From Corynebacterium sp. (GTDB taxonomy: Bacteria > Actinomycetota > Actinomycetes > Mycobacteriales > Mycobacteriaceae), in assembly GCA_030450335.1 (NCBI GenBank), contig JAKDIS010000009.1, positions 1 to 38,902 of the forward strand: a stretch of 38,902 nucleotides of DNA, read 5' to 3'. Of this stretch, positions 23,221 through 32,443 are shown piece by piece. The position numbers and the translations under genes were made by a program. The first letter of the stretch is position 1. Every line of letters starts with the position of its first letter. The notes beneath the pieces are model-generated. The model was not told the origin of the DNA. It saw nothing but the letters and a program-made list of their open reading frames with translations, and searched no databases.

Positions 23221-24759
23221 CTGCCACTGTTCGTCGGTGATCGGCATGCCGGTGAAGATGGGCAGGAAGAACAGGAACATCCACACCACCAGCACCAGGT
23301 AGGCCACGGCGACGAGCATGCCCGTGCGCTCCAGGACGAGGACGCGCAGCTCGCCGACGACGCCCACCTGGCCGGACGCCGCGGCGTCCGGCACGTCCCG
23401 CGCCGTCTTTCGCAGCGACCATCCGGAGACCTGGCCCAGGCACAGGGCCAGCCCGATGATGAGGAAGGGCGCCAGGTTCGTGGCGTAGAACAGGTACATC
23501 TGCCGGTCCACGTTGAGCAGCCACGGCAGGAAACCGGCGGCGTAGCCGACGACCGGCACCAGCCAGCGCATGTCGCGGCGTCCGATCAGGCGCCACAGGC
23601 CCCACAGCAGCACCGGTACGGAGAGCCACCACATCGCCGGCGTACCGATCAGCAGCACGGTCTCGCGGTGCCCGTCGGCGGTGGTGGAGGAGTGGTAGAG
23701 CAGGGCGCGGGTGGTCGCCAGCCAGTCCCACGGCTTGGACTCCCACGGGTGGTGGTGGCCGTTGGAGTTGGTCAGTTCGGAGTGGAAGCCCAGCACGGAC
23801 ACGTGGTAGTAGATGAAGTTCAGCCAGGTGTCCGGCAGGAAGTCCAGTCCCCAGGACGCGATCTGGTCGTTGCCGGCCTCGGCCTCGTGGCGGAAGACCC
23901 CGGTCTCCGAGGCGAACCAGGACCGCCAGGACAGCAGGTACACGACCAGCGGTGCGAGCACGATCGAGGCGAAGCCGGGCAGGCAGTCGCGGCCCACGGT
24001 GCCGAGGAAGGGACGTTCCACGCCGAAGCGACGGCGACGCCACCAGTCCAACGCCACCACGGTGACCCCGAAGAAGGCCATGTAGTACAGCCCCGACCAC
24101 TTCACCGCCAGGGCGCAACCCAGGGCGACGCCGGCGGCGAAGCGCCACCAGCGGAAGCCCAGGCGCGGGCCCAGTGGACGGTCGCCGATGCGTCCTTCGG
24201 CCAGGACGCGGCGGAAGCGCCGCTCCATCTCGCCGTGGTCGCGCAGCAGCAGGTACACGGCGAGGACGACGAAGAACACCTGGAAGTGGTCGAGCATCGC
24301 CGAACGTCCGGTCACGAAGAGGATGCCGTCGCACAGGGCCAGGACGCCGGCGGACAGGCCGACCCAGTCGGAGCCGCTGAGGCGGCGGGCGGTGGCGGCG
24401 ATCAGCAGGATCACGCCGACCGCCAGCAGTGCCACCACGATGCGCCAGCCCCACGGGTTGTTGCCGAACACGGCCATGCCGAGTGCCTCGAGGTGCTTGG
24501 CCAGGGGCGGGTGCACGATCAGCCCGTAGCCGGGGTTGTCCTCGATGCCGCCGCGCACGATCTGCCACGACTGCGGCACGTAGTGCTTCTCGTCGAAGAC
24601 GGGGGTGCCGTCGTCGGTGGGGTGCGACAGCCACGGCAGTCGGCTGAGCAGGCCCAGCACGCCCAGGGTCGCCAGGATCGTCCACCAGCGCCGGGGACCC
24701 CGCTGGGGACGCTGCCGCGGTGCGGCGGCGGTGGCGGTGGTGGCTGGAGTCTGCGTCAC
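23191..24759 (-). CDS. pmt: polyprenyl-phosphate-mannose--protein mannosyltransferase (PMT)
   Basis: The 522-aa integral membrane enzyme transfers mannose from polyprenyl-phosphomannose to Ser/Thr of secreted proteins (Rv1002c homologue). Residues 26-40 form the first membrane helix. The first outer loop carries the catalytic Asp56-Glu57 pair in FDEKHY, followed by IVHPPLAKHLEALG and, in the second loop, STTADGHRETVLLIGTP with HHPWESKPWDW before it. About ten further helices follow. The GTG at 24759 lies 8 nt after a TAGGAT -10 element on the minus strand, a probable leaderless start; the 90 open codons further upstream are out-of-frame rsmI sequence. It is divergent from rsmI. Confidence 0.93.
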   Translation of the reverse strand: MTQTPATTATAAAPRQRPQRGPRRWWTILATLGVLGLLSRLPWLSHPTDDGTPVFDEKHYVPQSWQIVRGGIEDNPGYGLIVHPPLAKHLEALGMAVFGNNPWGWRIVVALLAVGVILLIAATARRLSGSDWVGLSAGVLALCDGILFVTGRSAMLDHFQVFFVVLAVYLLLRDHGEMERRFRRVLAEGRIGDRPLGPRLGFRWWRFAAGVALGCALAVKWSGLYYMAFFGVTVVALDWWRRRRFGVERPFLGTVGRDCLPGFASIVLAPLVVYLLSWRSWFASETGVFRHEAEAGNDQIASWGLDFLPDTWLNFIYYHVSVLGFHSELTNSNGHHHPWESKPWDWLATTRALLYHSSTTADGHRETVLLIGTPAMWWLSVPVLLWGLWRLIGRRDMRWLVPVVGYAAGFLPWLLNVDRQMYLFYATNLAPFLIIGLALCLGQVSGWSLRKTARDVPDAAASGQVGVVGELRVLVLERTGMLVAVAYLVLVVWMFLFFLPIFTGMPITDEQWQLRMWLPGWT

Positions 24760-24821
24760 AGTGGGCAATCCTATACGTCGCGGCCCGGGGTTCCGCCCCC
24801 GGCGGGTAGGCTCTGGTGACC
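24760..24821. promoter_or_regulatory. divergent promoters of pmt and rsmI
   Basis: In this 62-bp gap TAGGAT for pmt occupies 24768-24773 on the minus strand, 8 nt before GTG 24759. TAGGCT for rsmI occupies 24807-24812 on the plus strand, 9 nt before ATG 24822. Neither gene has a Shine-Dalgarno sequence. Confidence 0.5.
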
Positions 24822-25739
24822 ATGCAGGAGAACACCCCGGACCCCCGGACCGTGACCACCGTGACCACCGTGCTGCAGCGCGCCGCCGGGCGGCGTCCCC
24901 TCGCCGGCGGTGGGGTGATCCTGGCGGCGACGCCGCTGGGCGACCCGTTGGACGCGTCCATCCGGTTGATCGACGCCCTGGGCAGCGCCGACGTGGTCGC
25001 CGCCGAGGACACCCGGCGGACCCGCGCACTGGCGGACGCCCTGGGCGTGGAGATCACCGGTCAGGTGGTCTCCAACTTCGACCACAACGAGGCCGACCGG
25101 GCCGCCGGACTGGTGGAGCGTGCCGCCGCGGGGGCGCGGGTCCTGGTGGTCACGGACGCGGGCATGCCCTCGGTCTCCGACCCGGGGTTCCCGCTGGTCC
25201 AGGCGGCGCAGGACGCCGGGGTGCCGGTCACGTGCCTGCCCGGCCCCTCGGCGGTGCCGACCGCGTTGGCCCTGTCCGGGGTGGGTGTGGGGCACTTCGC
25301 CTTCGACGGTTTCGCCCCTCGTAAGGACGGTGCGCGGCGCCAGTGGCTGGAGTCGGTGCGCGACTCGACCCGGGCGGTGAGTTTCTTCGAGTCACCGCAC
25401 CGTCTGGCGGCCACGCTGGCCACCGCGGCGGAGGTCTGCGGGGCGGACCGGGAGGCCGCGGTGTGCCGCGAGCTCACGAAGACCTTCGAGGAGGTCGTCC
25501 GCGGGCCGTTGGGTGAGCTGGCGCAGTGGGCGTCGGACGGGGTGAAGGGCGAGATCACGGTGGTGATCTCCGCGTCGGCCGGCGGCACCGACAAGTCCCC
25601 GGAGGACCTGGTCGACGAGGTCGAGGAGAAGGTGGCCCAGGGGCTGCGTCTCAAGGACGCCAGCCGCGAGGTCTCCGCAGCGCACGGGGTGTCGCGTCGG
25701 GAGCTCTACGAGGCGGTCCTGGCGGCGCGCCAGGTGTGA
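24822..25739 (+). CDS. rsmI: 16S rRNA (cytidine(1402)-2'-O)-methyltransferase
   Basis: The 305-aa tetrapyrrole-methylase-fold enzyme methylates the ribose of C1402 in the 16S rRNA decoding centre with SAM. Motifs are ILAATPLGDP near the N-terminus, VAAEDTRRTRAL, TDAGMPSVSDPGFPLV, CLPGPSAVPTALALSG and KTFEEVVRG. The protein carries about 28 residues before the conserved start, so a start further in is possible; ATG 24822 and GTG 24816 are the outer choices, both close to the -10 element. It is divergent from pmt, as in mycobacteria. Confidence 0.93.
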   Translation: MQENTPDPRTVTTVTTVLQRAAGRRPLAGGGVILAATPLGDPLDASIRLIDALGSADVVAAEDTRRTRALADALGVEITGQVVSNFDHNEADRAAGLVERAAAGARVLVVTDAGMPSVSDPGFPLVQAAQDAGVPVTCLPGPSAVPTALALSGVGVGHFAFDGFAPRKDGARRQWLESVRDSTRAVSFFESPHRLAATLATAAEVCGADREAAVCRELTKTFEEVVRGPLGELAQWASDGVKGEITVVISASAGGTDKSPEDLVDEVEEKVAQGLRLKDASREVSAAHGVSRRELYEAVLAARQV

Positions 25740-25804
25740 CCGGGCGGACACACCCTCCGGGGTGACCGGGCCCCGTGTCCGGGGAGTATGGCAGAGTGGT
25801 CTGC

Positions 25805-27583
25805 ATGTCCGTTTCAGAAGAGAACCCACAATCAGACGATATCGGCCCCCCGGGCACCGACGCTGACGGTGCCCCGTTCACGGATCCCGGTCTCAACATG
25901 GAGAAGATCTCTCCTGTCGCCACCGAGGACATGCTGCCGCCCCCTGCCGAGGACGAGAACGCGAAGGTCGACAAGACCGTCACCGGTTTCGCCGCGGTGA
26001 TCGTGCTCGCGGTCGTGGTCTGGGGTCTGGTCGCCCCGGACAGCTTCTCCTCCTTCGCCGACGCGGCGCTGGACTTCATCGTCACCGACTTCGGCTGGGT
26101 GTACATCATCGCCGGCTCGGTGTTCGTGTTCTTCATCCTGTACGTGGCCCTGAGCAAGTTCGGCAACATCCGGCTGGGCCAGGACGACGAGCGGCCCGAG
26201 TTCAACGCGGCCAGCTGGATCGCGATGATGTTCGCCGCCGGCATGGGCATCGGCCTGATGTTCTACGGTGTGGCCGAGCCGATGAACTTCTACCGCAACG
26301 GTGTGCCCGGGGAGGCGACCGAGAGCAACCCGGTGGCCTTCTCCACCACGTTGTTCCACTGGACGCTGCACCCGTGGGCGATCTACGCGATCGTCGGCCT
26401 GGCCATCGCGTACGGCACCTTCCGCCTGGGCCGTAAGCAGCTGCTCAGCTCGGCGTTCATCCCGCTGATCGGCGTGCGCCGTGCCGAGGGCTGGCTGGGC
26501 AAGCTGATCGACGTGCTGTCGATCTTCGCCACCGTCTTCGGTACCGCCGCCTCCCTGGGCCTCGGTGCGCTGCAGATCGCCTCCGGCCTGAACGCCACCG
26601 ACATCGTGGACGACCCGGGCACCGGCTGGCTGCTGCTGATCATCGGTGTGCTCGGCATCTGCTACCTGATCTCGGCCTACTCGGGTGTCGGCAAGGGCAT
26701 CCAGTACGTCTCGAACTTCAACATGGTCATGGCCGCGATCCTGGCGTTCTTCGTCCTGATCGTGGGCCCGACCGTGGTCATCGCCAACACGATCCCCACC
26801 GCCTTCGGCAACTACCTGCAGGAGTTCTTCGGCATGGCCGCCCGCACGGCGGACACCTCGCCGGGCATGGACGAGTGGCTCGCCGGCAACACCCTGTTCT
26901 ACTGGGCGTGGTGGATCTCCTGGTCGCCCTTCGTCGGTACCTTCATCGCCCGCATCTCCCGCGGCCGTACCGTGCGTGAGTTCATCCTCGTGGTGATGCT
27001 CGTGCCCACCGCGGTCTCCGTGGTCTGGTTCTCCATCTTCGGTGGCAGCGCCATCCACCAGGAGAACGCTGGTTCCGAGATCTACGGTGACGGCAACTCG
27101 GAGACCATGCTGTTCAACCTGCTGCACGACCTGCCGTTGGGCACCGTCTCCTCGATCATCGCCATGGTCCTGCTCGCCACGTTCTTCATCACCTCGGCGG
27201 ACTCCGCCTCCACGGTGATGGGCACGATGAGCCAGAACGGCAAGCTCGTCGCCGACCGCAAGGTCACCGTGCTGTGGGGTCTGCTGACCGCACTGATCGC
27301 CGTCGTCCTGCTGCTGTCAGGTGGCGACGACGCCCTCAACAGCCTGCAGTCCGTGACGATCATCGCGGCCAGCCCGTTCGTGATCCTCATCTGCTTCCTG
27401 TGCCTGTCGATCTACAAAGGTCTGTCGCAGGACCCGCTGTTCCTCGACGAGAAGCAGAAGCGGGCCTTCGCCCTGCGTCTGGCGCGCGAGCGCCGGCACC
27501 AGGAGACCGCCGAGGCACGTGCCGCCCGTGAGCGGCGTCGCGGCAAGCGCGGCGACTCCGCGGAGAAGGCCGGCTCGAAGTAG
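25805..27583 (+). CDS. BCCT-family osmolyte (betaine/choline/carnitine/ectoine) transporter
   Basis: This 592-aa secondary transporter has an acidic cytosolic N-terminus of about 65 residues, then twelve membrane helices with the BCCT signatures [30 protein letters not shown] and [20 protein letters not shown]. It ends in a highly basic C-terminal tail of about 35 residues, rich in R, K, E and A. Such acidic and basic tails sense osmotic stress in the C. glutamicum transporter BetP. The tryptophan-rich motifs point to a betaine, ectoine or proline type importer driven by sodium or protons, but the exact substrate is open. The start is ATG 25805; no good ribosome site exists, and CAGAGT 7 nt upstream could be a leaderless -10. 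It ends before a strong terminator. Confidence 0.92.
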   Translation: MSVSEENPQSDDIGPPGTDADGAPFTDPGLNMEKISPVATEDMLPPPAEDENAKVDKTVTGFAAVIVLAVVVWGLVAPDSFSSFADAALDFIVTDFGWVYIIAGSVFVFFILYVALSKFGNIRLGQDDERPEFNAASWIAMMFAAGMGIGLMFYGVAEPMNFYRNGVPGEATESNPVAFSTTLFHWTLHPWAIYAIVGLAIAYGTFRLGRKQLLSSAFIPLIGVRRAEGWLGKLIDVLSIFATVFGTAASLGLGALQIASGLNATDIVDDPGTGWLLLIIGVLGICYLISAYSGVGKGIQYVSNFNMVMAAILAFFVLIVGPTVVIANTIPTAFGNYLQEFFGMAARTADTSPGMDEWLAGNTLFYWAWWISWSPFVGTFIARISRGRTVREFILVVMLVPTAVSVVWFSIFGGSAIHQENAGSEIYGDGNSETMLFNLLHDLPLGTVSSIIAMVLLATFFITSADSASTVMGTMSQNGKLVADRKVTVLWGLLTALIAVVLLLSGGDDALNSLQSVTIIAASPFVILICFLCLSIYKGLSQDPLFLDEKQKRAFALRLARERRHQETAEARAARERRRGKRGDSAEKAGSK

Positions 27584-27606
27584 CCGCCGACCGCACTCCG
27601 CACGCC

Positions 27607-27643
27607 GGCGCGCACCAGGGGAAACCGTCCCCGGGTGCGCGCC
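27607..27643 (+). terminator. terminator of the BCCT transporter gene
   Basis: Arms at 27607-27622 and 27628-27643 match at 15 of 16 positions with a 5-nt loop. The metG -10 element begins 18 bp later. Confidence 0.75.
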
Positions 27644-27660
27644 TTCGTCGTGCCATGGCT

Positions 27661-27666
27661 TAGTCT
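27661..27666 (+). promoter_or_regulatory. -10 element of metG, leaderless arrangement
   Basis: TAGTCT is followed by exactly 6 nt and then ATG 27673, with no Shine-Dalgarno. Transcription would begin at the A of the start codon. Confidence 0.5.
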
Positions 27667-27672
27667 GGTCGC

Positions 27673-29514
27673 ATGTCGAAACACGTCCTCACCGCCGTCG
27701 CCTGGCCCTACGCCAACGGACCCCGCCACATCGGACACGTCGCCGGGTTCGGCGTCCCCTCCGACGTCTTCGCCCGTTTCCAGCGAATGTCGGGGAACAA
27801 GGTGCTGATGGTCTCCGGGACCGACGAGCACGGCACCCCGCTGCTCGTGCAGGCGGAGAAGGAGGGCGTGGGCGTCCAGGAGCTGGCCGACCGCTACAAC
27901 CGCGTCATCGTGGAGGACCTCGCCGGCCTGGGCCTGTCCTACGACCTGTTCACCCGCACGACCACCCGCAACCACTACGCGGTGGTCCAGGAACTCTTCC
28001 GTGGCCTGAACGACAACGGCTACATGCTGCGCCAGACCACCACCGGGGCGATCAGCCCGTCCACCGGGCGTACCCTGCCGGACCGGTTCATCGAGGGCAC
28101 CTGCCCGTTGTGCGGCGCCACGGACGCCCGCGGCGACCAGTGCGACAACTGCGGCAACCAGCTCGACCCTGCCGACCTCATCGACCCGCGCTCCAAGATC
28201 AACGGCGAGACCCCGGACTTCGTGGAGACCGAGCACTTCATGCTCGACCTCCCGGCCGTCGCCGAGGCGCTCGAAGGCTGGCTGACCACCCGTGAGGGCT
28301 GGCGTCCCAACGTCCTGAAGTTCTCCCTCAACCTGCTCAAGGACATGCGTCCGCGCGCGATGAGCCGCGACATCGACTGGGGCGTCCCGGTGCCGATCGA
28401 GGGCTGGCAGGACAACAACGCCAAGAAGCTCTACGTGTGGTTCGACGCGGTCGTCGGCTACCTCTCCGCCTCCATCGAGTGGGCCTGGCGCTCCGGTGAG
28501 CCGGACGCGTGGCGCGAGTGGTGGTCGGACCCGGAGGCCCTGTCCTACTACTTCATGGGCAAGGACAACATCACCTTCCACTCCCAGATCTGGCCGGGTG
28601 AGCTGCTCGGCTACGCCGGCAAGGGTGCCCACGGCGGCGAGGCCGGCGAGTTCGGCGAGCTCAACCTGCCGACCGAGGTCGTCTCCTCGGAGTTCCTCAC
28701 GATGTCCGGCTCGAAGTTCTCCTCGTCGAAGGGCGTGGTGATCTACGTGCGCGACTTCCTGGAGGAGTTCGGCCCGGACGCGCTGCGCTACTTCATCGCC
28801 GTCGCCGGCCCGGAGAACATGGACACGGACTTCACCTGGGACGAGTTCGTGCGCCGCATCAACACCGAGCTGGCCAACGGCTGGGGCAACCTGGTCAACC
28901 GCACGGTGTCGATGGCGCACAAGAACTTCGGCGAGGTGCCCGCCGCCGGCGAGCTCTCCGCCGAGGACACCGACCTGCTGGAGGACGCCGCCTCGGCGTT
29001 CGACACCGTCGCCGAGTGTCTGGAGCACTCGCGGTTCAAGGCGGGCATCGCCGAGGCGATGCGCATCGTGGACCGCGGCAACCAGTACATCGCAGCCCAG
29101 GAGCCGTGGAAGCTGGCGAAGGACGAGTCCCAGCGTGAGCGCCTGGCCACCGTGCTGCACACCGCGCTGCAGGTGGTCTCGGACGCGAACACGCTGCTGA
29201 CCCCGTACCTTCCGTTCTCCGCGCAGCAGGTCTTCGAGACCCTCGGCGGTACCGGCGTGTGGGCCGCACAGCCGAAGGTCGTGGAGGTCACCGACGATTC
29301 GCCGCGCACCCCGGTGGGTGTGGGTCTGCCGGCCGAGGGCCGCAGCTACCCGGTGATCATGGGCGACTACGACGACCAGCAGGCCCACTGGGGACGCACC
29401 GAGCTCACCGCGGGCACCCCGCTGGCGAAGCCGTCGCCGCTGTTCACGAAGCTGGATCCCGAGCTCGCCGAGACCGGCCCGTCCTGGGCCTCGGTCCAGG
29501 CCTCGGCGGAGTAG
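27673..29514 (+). CDS. metG: methionine--tRNA ligase
   Basis: This 613-aa class I synthetase charges tRNA-Met. It has HIGH at residues 19-22, a four-cysteine zinc knuckle (Cys144, Cys147, Cys157, Cys160), the KFSSSK form of the KMSKS loop near residue 348, and an anticodon-binding helical domain ([12 protein letters not shown] onward). The four-cysteine zinc domain is the E. coli-type arrangement. It lacks the C-terminal tRNA-binding appendage of some bacterial enzymes and ends shortly after the anticodon domain. It appears to be leaderless. tenA follows after 3 bp, so the two share a transcript. Confidence 0.97.
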   Translation: MSKHVLTAVAWPYANGPRHIGHVAGFGVPSDVFARFQRMSGNKVLMVSGTDEHGTPLLVQAEKEGVGVQELADRYNRVIVEDLAGLGLSYDLFTRTTTRNHYAVVQELFRGLNDNGYMLRQTTTGAISPSTGRTLPDRFIEGTCPLCGATDARGDQCDNCGNQLDPADLIDPRSKINGETPDFVETEHFMLDLPAVAEALEGWLTTREGWRPNVLKFSLNLLKDMRPRAMSRDIDWGVPVPIEGWQDNNAKKLYVWFDAVVGYLSASIEWAWRSGEPDAWREWWSDPEALSYYFMGKDNITFHSQIWPGELLGYAGKGAHGGEAGEFGELNLPTEVVSSEFLTMSGSKFSSSKGVVIYVRDFLEEFGPDALRYFIAVAGPENMDTDFTWDEFVRRINTELANGWGNLVNRTVSMAHKNFGEVPAAGELSAEDTDLLEDAASAFDTVAECLEHSRFKAGIAEAMRIVDRGNQYIAAQEPWKLAKDESQRERLATVLHTALQVVSDANTLLTPYLPFSAQQVFETLGGTGVWAAQPKVVEVTDDSPRTPVGVGLPAEGRSYPVIMGDYDDQQAHWGRTELTAGTPLAKPSPLFTKLDPELAETGPSWASVQASAE

Positions 29515-29517
29515 GCC

Positions 29518-30189
29518 ATGACCTCCGGCACCCGCTTCACCGACCGGCTCCGCGCCGAGCACGCCGACACCTGGGACGCCGCGGTGACCCACCGTTTCGT
29601 CCGGGAGCTGTTCGCCGGCACGCTGCCGGACGCGCGGATGGCGGAGTACCTGGTCCAGGACTACCGTTTCGCCGACGGGTTCATGGCGTTGCTCGGCACC
29701 GCGGTGGCCACGGCGGACAACTACCCGGCCCGTCGCCGCTTCGCCCAGTTCCTCGGGGAGGTCGCCGGCGACGAGGACACCTACTTCGTCGAGGCGATGG
29801 CGGAGCTCGGCGCGCAGGACGGTGAGGGCGGGGCCGCGGTGCCGGACCGTCCGGCGACGGCGGGGTTCCGCCGGCTGTTCGCCGACGCCGCGGCGTCCGG
29901 CAGTTATGTCGCGGTGGTCAGCGTGCTGGTGGTGTGCGAGTGGCTGTACCTGGACTGGACCACGCGGCCGGAGAACACCGCCCTGGCACCCGGCGGTCGC
30001 CCGGAGCGCCACGTGCACGCCGAATGGGTGCGCCTGCACGACTACCCCGACTTCCACGATCTGGTGGCGTTCCTGCGCGACGAGGTCGACCGGGTGGGGG
30101 AGTCGGACCCGCAGACGGCCCGCGAGTACTTCGGACGCACGGTGGACCTGGAGCTGGCCTTCTTCGGGGAGTCCCTGCCGGCCAGCTAG
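29518..30189 (+). CDS. tenA: TenA family thiaminase-II-like protein
   Basis: The 223-aa all-helical protein fits the TenA family, which hydrolyses aminopyrimidine breakdown products of thiamine to salvage HMP. Evidence is the N-terminal HRFVRELFAGTLPDARMAEYLVQDYRF, with the Asp of QDY in the usual active-site position. Cys140 in VVCEWLYLDW matches the catalytic cysteine, and a C-terminal Glu in DLELAFFGESL matches the second catalytic acid. It starts 3 bp after the metG stop without a clear ribosome site and ends 9 bp before tatD. No other thiamine gene and no TPP riboswitch is here, and the gene is not in the mycobacterial version of this block. It looks like an insertion into the metG-tatD pair. 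Confidence 0.85.
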   Translation: MTSGTRFTDRLRAEHADTWDAAVTHRFVRELFAGTLPDARMAEYLVQDYRFADGFMALLGTAVATADNYPARRRFAQFLGEVAGDEDTYFVEAMAELGAQDGEGGAAVPDRPATAGFRRLFADAAASGSYVAVVSVLVVCEWLYLDWTTRPENTALAPGGRPERHVHAEWVRLHDYPDFHDLVAFLRDEVDRVGESDPQTAREYFGRTVDLELAFFGESLPAS

Positions 30190-30192
30190 CCT
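30187..30192 (+). promoter_or_regulatory. -10 element of tatD, leaderless arrangement
   Basis: TAGCCT overlaps the tenA stop and is followed by exactly 6 nt and ATG 30199. The six bases GGGGGC could also serve as a weak ribosome site, so read-through from metG-tenA is an alternative. Confidence 0.4.
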
Positions 30193-30198
30193 GGGGGC

Positions 30199-31035
30199 AT
30201 GTCACGACGTAAGCCCCGCCCCACACCCGTCCCGCCGGAGGCCCTGCGGGCCCTGTTCGACGCGCACACGCACCTGGCGTCCTGCGGTGCGCAGGACGCC
30301 GCGGCGGTGCGTGCGGTGATGGACCGCGCGGCGGCGACCGGGGTGGCCGGGGTGTGCACCGTCGGCGACGGGATCGCCGAGGCGGAACTGGCGCTGCAGG
30401 CCGCCCACGCCGACGAGCGCGTGGTGGCGGCCTGCGCGGTGCACCCGACGAAGGCCGACGAACTGACCGGGGAGGTCCGCGACCGCCTGCGCGAGCTGGT
30501 GGCCGACCCGCGGTGCGTGGCGGTGGGGGAGACCGGCCTGGACACCTACTGGATCACCCACGACCCGGGGAACACCGCCTCCCTGGACGTCCAGGAGGAG
30601 GCGTTGCGCTGGCACATGGACCTGGCCGCGGAGGTGGGCAAGCCGCTGATGATCCACAACCGTGAGGCCGACGGCGACCTGATGCGGGTGCTGGCGGACG
30701 CCCCGGCGGAGCTACCGGTGATGCTGCACTGCTTCTCCTCGCCGCTGGAGGTGGCCCGTGAGGCTGTCGGGCGCGGTTACTACCTGAGCTTCTGCGGCAA
30801 CGTGACCTTCAAGCGCAACGAGGAGCTGCGGCAGGCGGCGGCGCTGGTGCCGTCGGACCGTCTGCTGGTGGAGACCGATGCGCCGTACATGATGCCGGAG
30901 CCCTACCGGGGCAGCCGCAACGAGCCGGCGTACGTGGGCTACACCGCGCGGTGCGTGGCCGAGGCCCGGGGGATGGACGCGGCGGAACTCGGGGAGTTGG
31001 CCACGGCGAATGCACGGCGGTTGTACGGGATCTGA
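30199..31035 (+). CDS. tatD: TatD family metal-dependent hydrolase (deoxyribonuclease)
   Basis: This 278-aa amidohydrolase-fold protein has the metal ligands His23 and His25 in FDAHTHLASC and Glu in AVGETGLD. A histidine lies in LMIHNREADGD, another in VMLHCFSS, and an Asp in LLVETDAPYM. TatD enzymes are 3'-5' exonucleases or deoxyribonucleases linked to DNA repair. The N-terminal 17 residues are a basic, proline-rich extension. It matches Rv1008 by position, between metG and rpfB. Confidence 0.93.
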   Translation: MSRRKPRPTPVPPEALRALFDAHTHLASCGAQDAAAVRAVMDRAAATGVAGVCTVGDGIAEAELALQAAHADERVVAACAVHPTKADELTGEVRDRLRELVADPRCVAVGETGLDTYWITHDPGNTASLDVQEEALRWHMDLAAEVGKPLMIHNREADGDLMRVLADAPAELPVMLHCFSSPLEVAREAVGRGYYLSFCGNVTFKRNEELRQAAALVPSDRLLVETDAPYMMPEPYRGSRNEPAYVGYTARCVAEARGMDAAELGELATANARRLYGI

Positions 31036-31127
31036 GACGGTGGTGCCCGTGTGACCTGTGGGCCGGGAGTGGCATGCGGGTGTGATCATGGTGACAGAAA
31101 CGGGGGGAGAAGCCGCGATTTCTTGAT

Positions 31128-31156
31128 CGTGACCCAATCGTTACCGTATCGTGACC
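31128..31156. promoter_or_regulatory. three 11-bp-phased CGTKACC boxes upstream of rpfB (MtrA-like site)
   Basis: CGTGACC, CGTTACC and CGTGACC begin at 31128, 31139 and 31150, exactly one helical turn apart, each preceded by AT. A weaker CGTTATT follows at 31159. On the minus strand this reads GGTCAC-N5-GGTAAC-N5-GGTCAC, which resembles the GTMAC direct repeats bound by the actinobacterial response regulator MtrA. MtrA is known to act on rpf and cell-wall hydrolase genes. The boxes lie 73-101 bp before the rpfB start. Confidence 0.6.
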
Positions 31157-31228
31157 AACGTTATTCGATATGGCCTGAACCGCCGCCCCTGATCCGCAGG
31201 GTCGACGCCACCGGAGGTAGAAGAGCGC

Positions 31229-32395
31229 GTGTCCCCCAAGAAGAAGTCCACCCTGCACCGCATCAACAGCACCAGCTCGGTCCCGCTGCGCGCGGCGACC
31301 GGCGGCATGCTGGCGGTCCTCGTCGTCGGCGGCACCGTGGTCGCCACGAACCACAAGGACGTCACCCTCGACGTCAACGGTGAGATCATGCAGGCAAGTG
31401 CGATGTCGGGGGACATCCGCGGCCTGCTCGAGGACAACGACGTCGACGTCGCCGACCGCGACATGATCACCCCGGGGCTCGACGAGAAGGTCGAGGACAA
31501 CGGCACCGTGACCGTGCGCTCGGCACGCCAGGTCGCCGTGACCGTGGACGGCCAGCTCAAGGACGTGGACACCACCTCCCTGACCGTCGCCGACCTGCTC
31601 TCCGAGCTGGGCTACGGGGAGAACGCCGCCGCCCTGTCCGAGGGCACCGGCACGCAGATCCCGGTCGACGGCATGGAACTCAACATCACCACGCCGCGCG
31701 ACTTCACCCTCAACGACGGCAACCCCGGCGAGGAGCCGGCGCGACTGTCCCTGGCCGCCGCCACCGTCGGCGAGGCCCTGGAGCTGCGCGGCACCCCGCT
31801 CGGCGAGGACGACGTCGTCACCCCGTCCGCCGACACCCCGCTGACCCCCGGCACCCACATCGAGGTCCACCGCGTGACCACCGACGAGGTCACCGAGGAG
31901 CGTCCCTTCGACCCGCCGGTCACGGTCAAGGAGGACCCGGACAAGCCCGAGGGCGAGGAGGAGGTCGTCGAGGAGGGCTCCACCGGCCTGGAGAAGGTCA
32001 CCTTCAAGGTCACCACCACCAACGGCGACGAGACCGGCCGCGACGTGGTCGACCGCACCGAGCTGGAGCCCGCGACCGAGCGCGTCGTGGTCCGCGGCAC
32101 CAAGAAGGCCTCCTCCGGCTCCTCCGCCTCCGCTGCCGCGGTGGCCGGCGGTTCGGTCTGGGACGAGCTCGTGCAGTGCGAGGCCACCGGCGACTGGTCG
32201 GCCAACACCGGCAACGGCTTCTCCGGCGGCCTGCAGTTCACCCCGTCCACCTGGGCAGCCTACGGCGGCACCGAGTACGCCCCCGAGGCGCACATGGCCT
32301 CCCGTGAGCAGCAGATCGCCGTGGCCGAGAAGGTCCAGGCGGCACAGGGCTGGGGCGCCTGGCCGGCCTGCACCTCCAAGATGGGGCTGAGCTAA
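31229..32395 (+). CDS. rpfB: resuscitation-promoting factor RpfB/Rpf2
   Basis: The 388-aa secreted muralytic enzyme opens with a basic stretch and one hydrophobic helix (about residues 20-41, [20 protein letters not shown]) acting as signal or anchor. DUF348 repeats follow (around [37 protein letters not shown] and RDFTLNDG). Next comes a G5-type segment (about 220-295) with an acidic [12 protein letters not shown] insertion, a serine/alanine linker, and the C-terminal lysozyme-like domain from residue 310. Glu318 in QCEATGDW is the catalytic residue. Rpf proteins cleave peptidoglycan and promote regrowth of resting cells. The GTG at 31229 has GGAGG 11 bases upstream. Three phased boxes upstream suggest MtrA control. 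Confidence 0.95.
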   Translation: MSPKKKSTLHRINSTSSVPLRAATGGMLAVLVVGGTVVATNHKDVTLDVNGEIMQASAMSGDIRGLLEDNDVDVADRDMITPGLDEKVEDNGTVTVRSARQVAVTVDGQLKDVDTTSLTVADLLSELGYGENAAALSEGTGTQIPVDGMELNITTPRDFTLNDGNPGEEPARLSLAAATVGEALELRGTPLGEDDVVTPSADTPLTPGTHIEVHRVTTDEVTEERPFDPPVTVKEDPDKPEGEEEVVEEGSTGLEKVTFKVTTTNGDETGRDVVDRTELEPATERVVVRGTKKASSGSSASAAAVAGGSVWDELVQCEATGDWSANTGNGFSGGLQFTPSTWAAYGGTEYAPEAHMASREQQIAVAEKVQAAQGWGAWPACTSKMGLS

Positions 32396-32429
32396 CAGCG
32401 GTGGTCCGGTTCCCGGCGGGCACGTGGGC

Positions 32430-32435
32430 TATCCT
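32430..32435 (+). promoter_or_regulatory. -10 element of rsmA
   Basis: TATCCT is followed by 8 nt and GTG 32444, with no Shine-Dalgarno, so a leaderless or nearly leaderless transcript for rsmA-ispE is likely. Confidence 0.4.
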
Positions 32436-32443
32436 GGTCAACC

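Noticed and set aside
31036..31228. Possible cyclic-di-AMP riboswitch before rpfB, as found for some actinobacterial rpf genes
   Set aside because: I could not fold or align the expected core. The region is well explained by the phased boxes and a GGAGG site. A covariance-model search would settle it.
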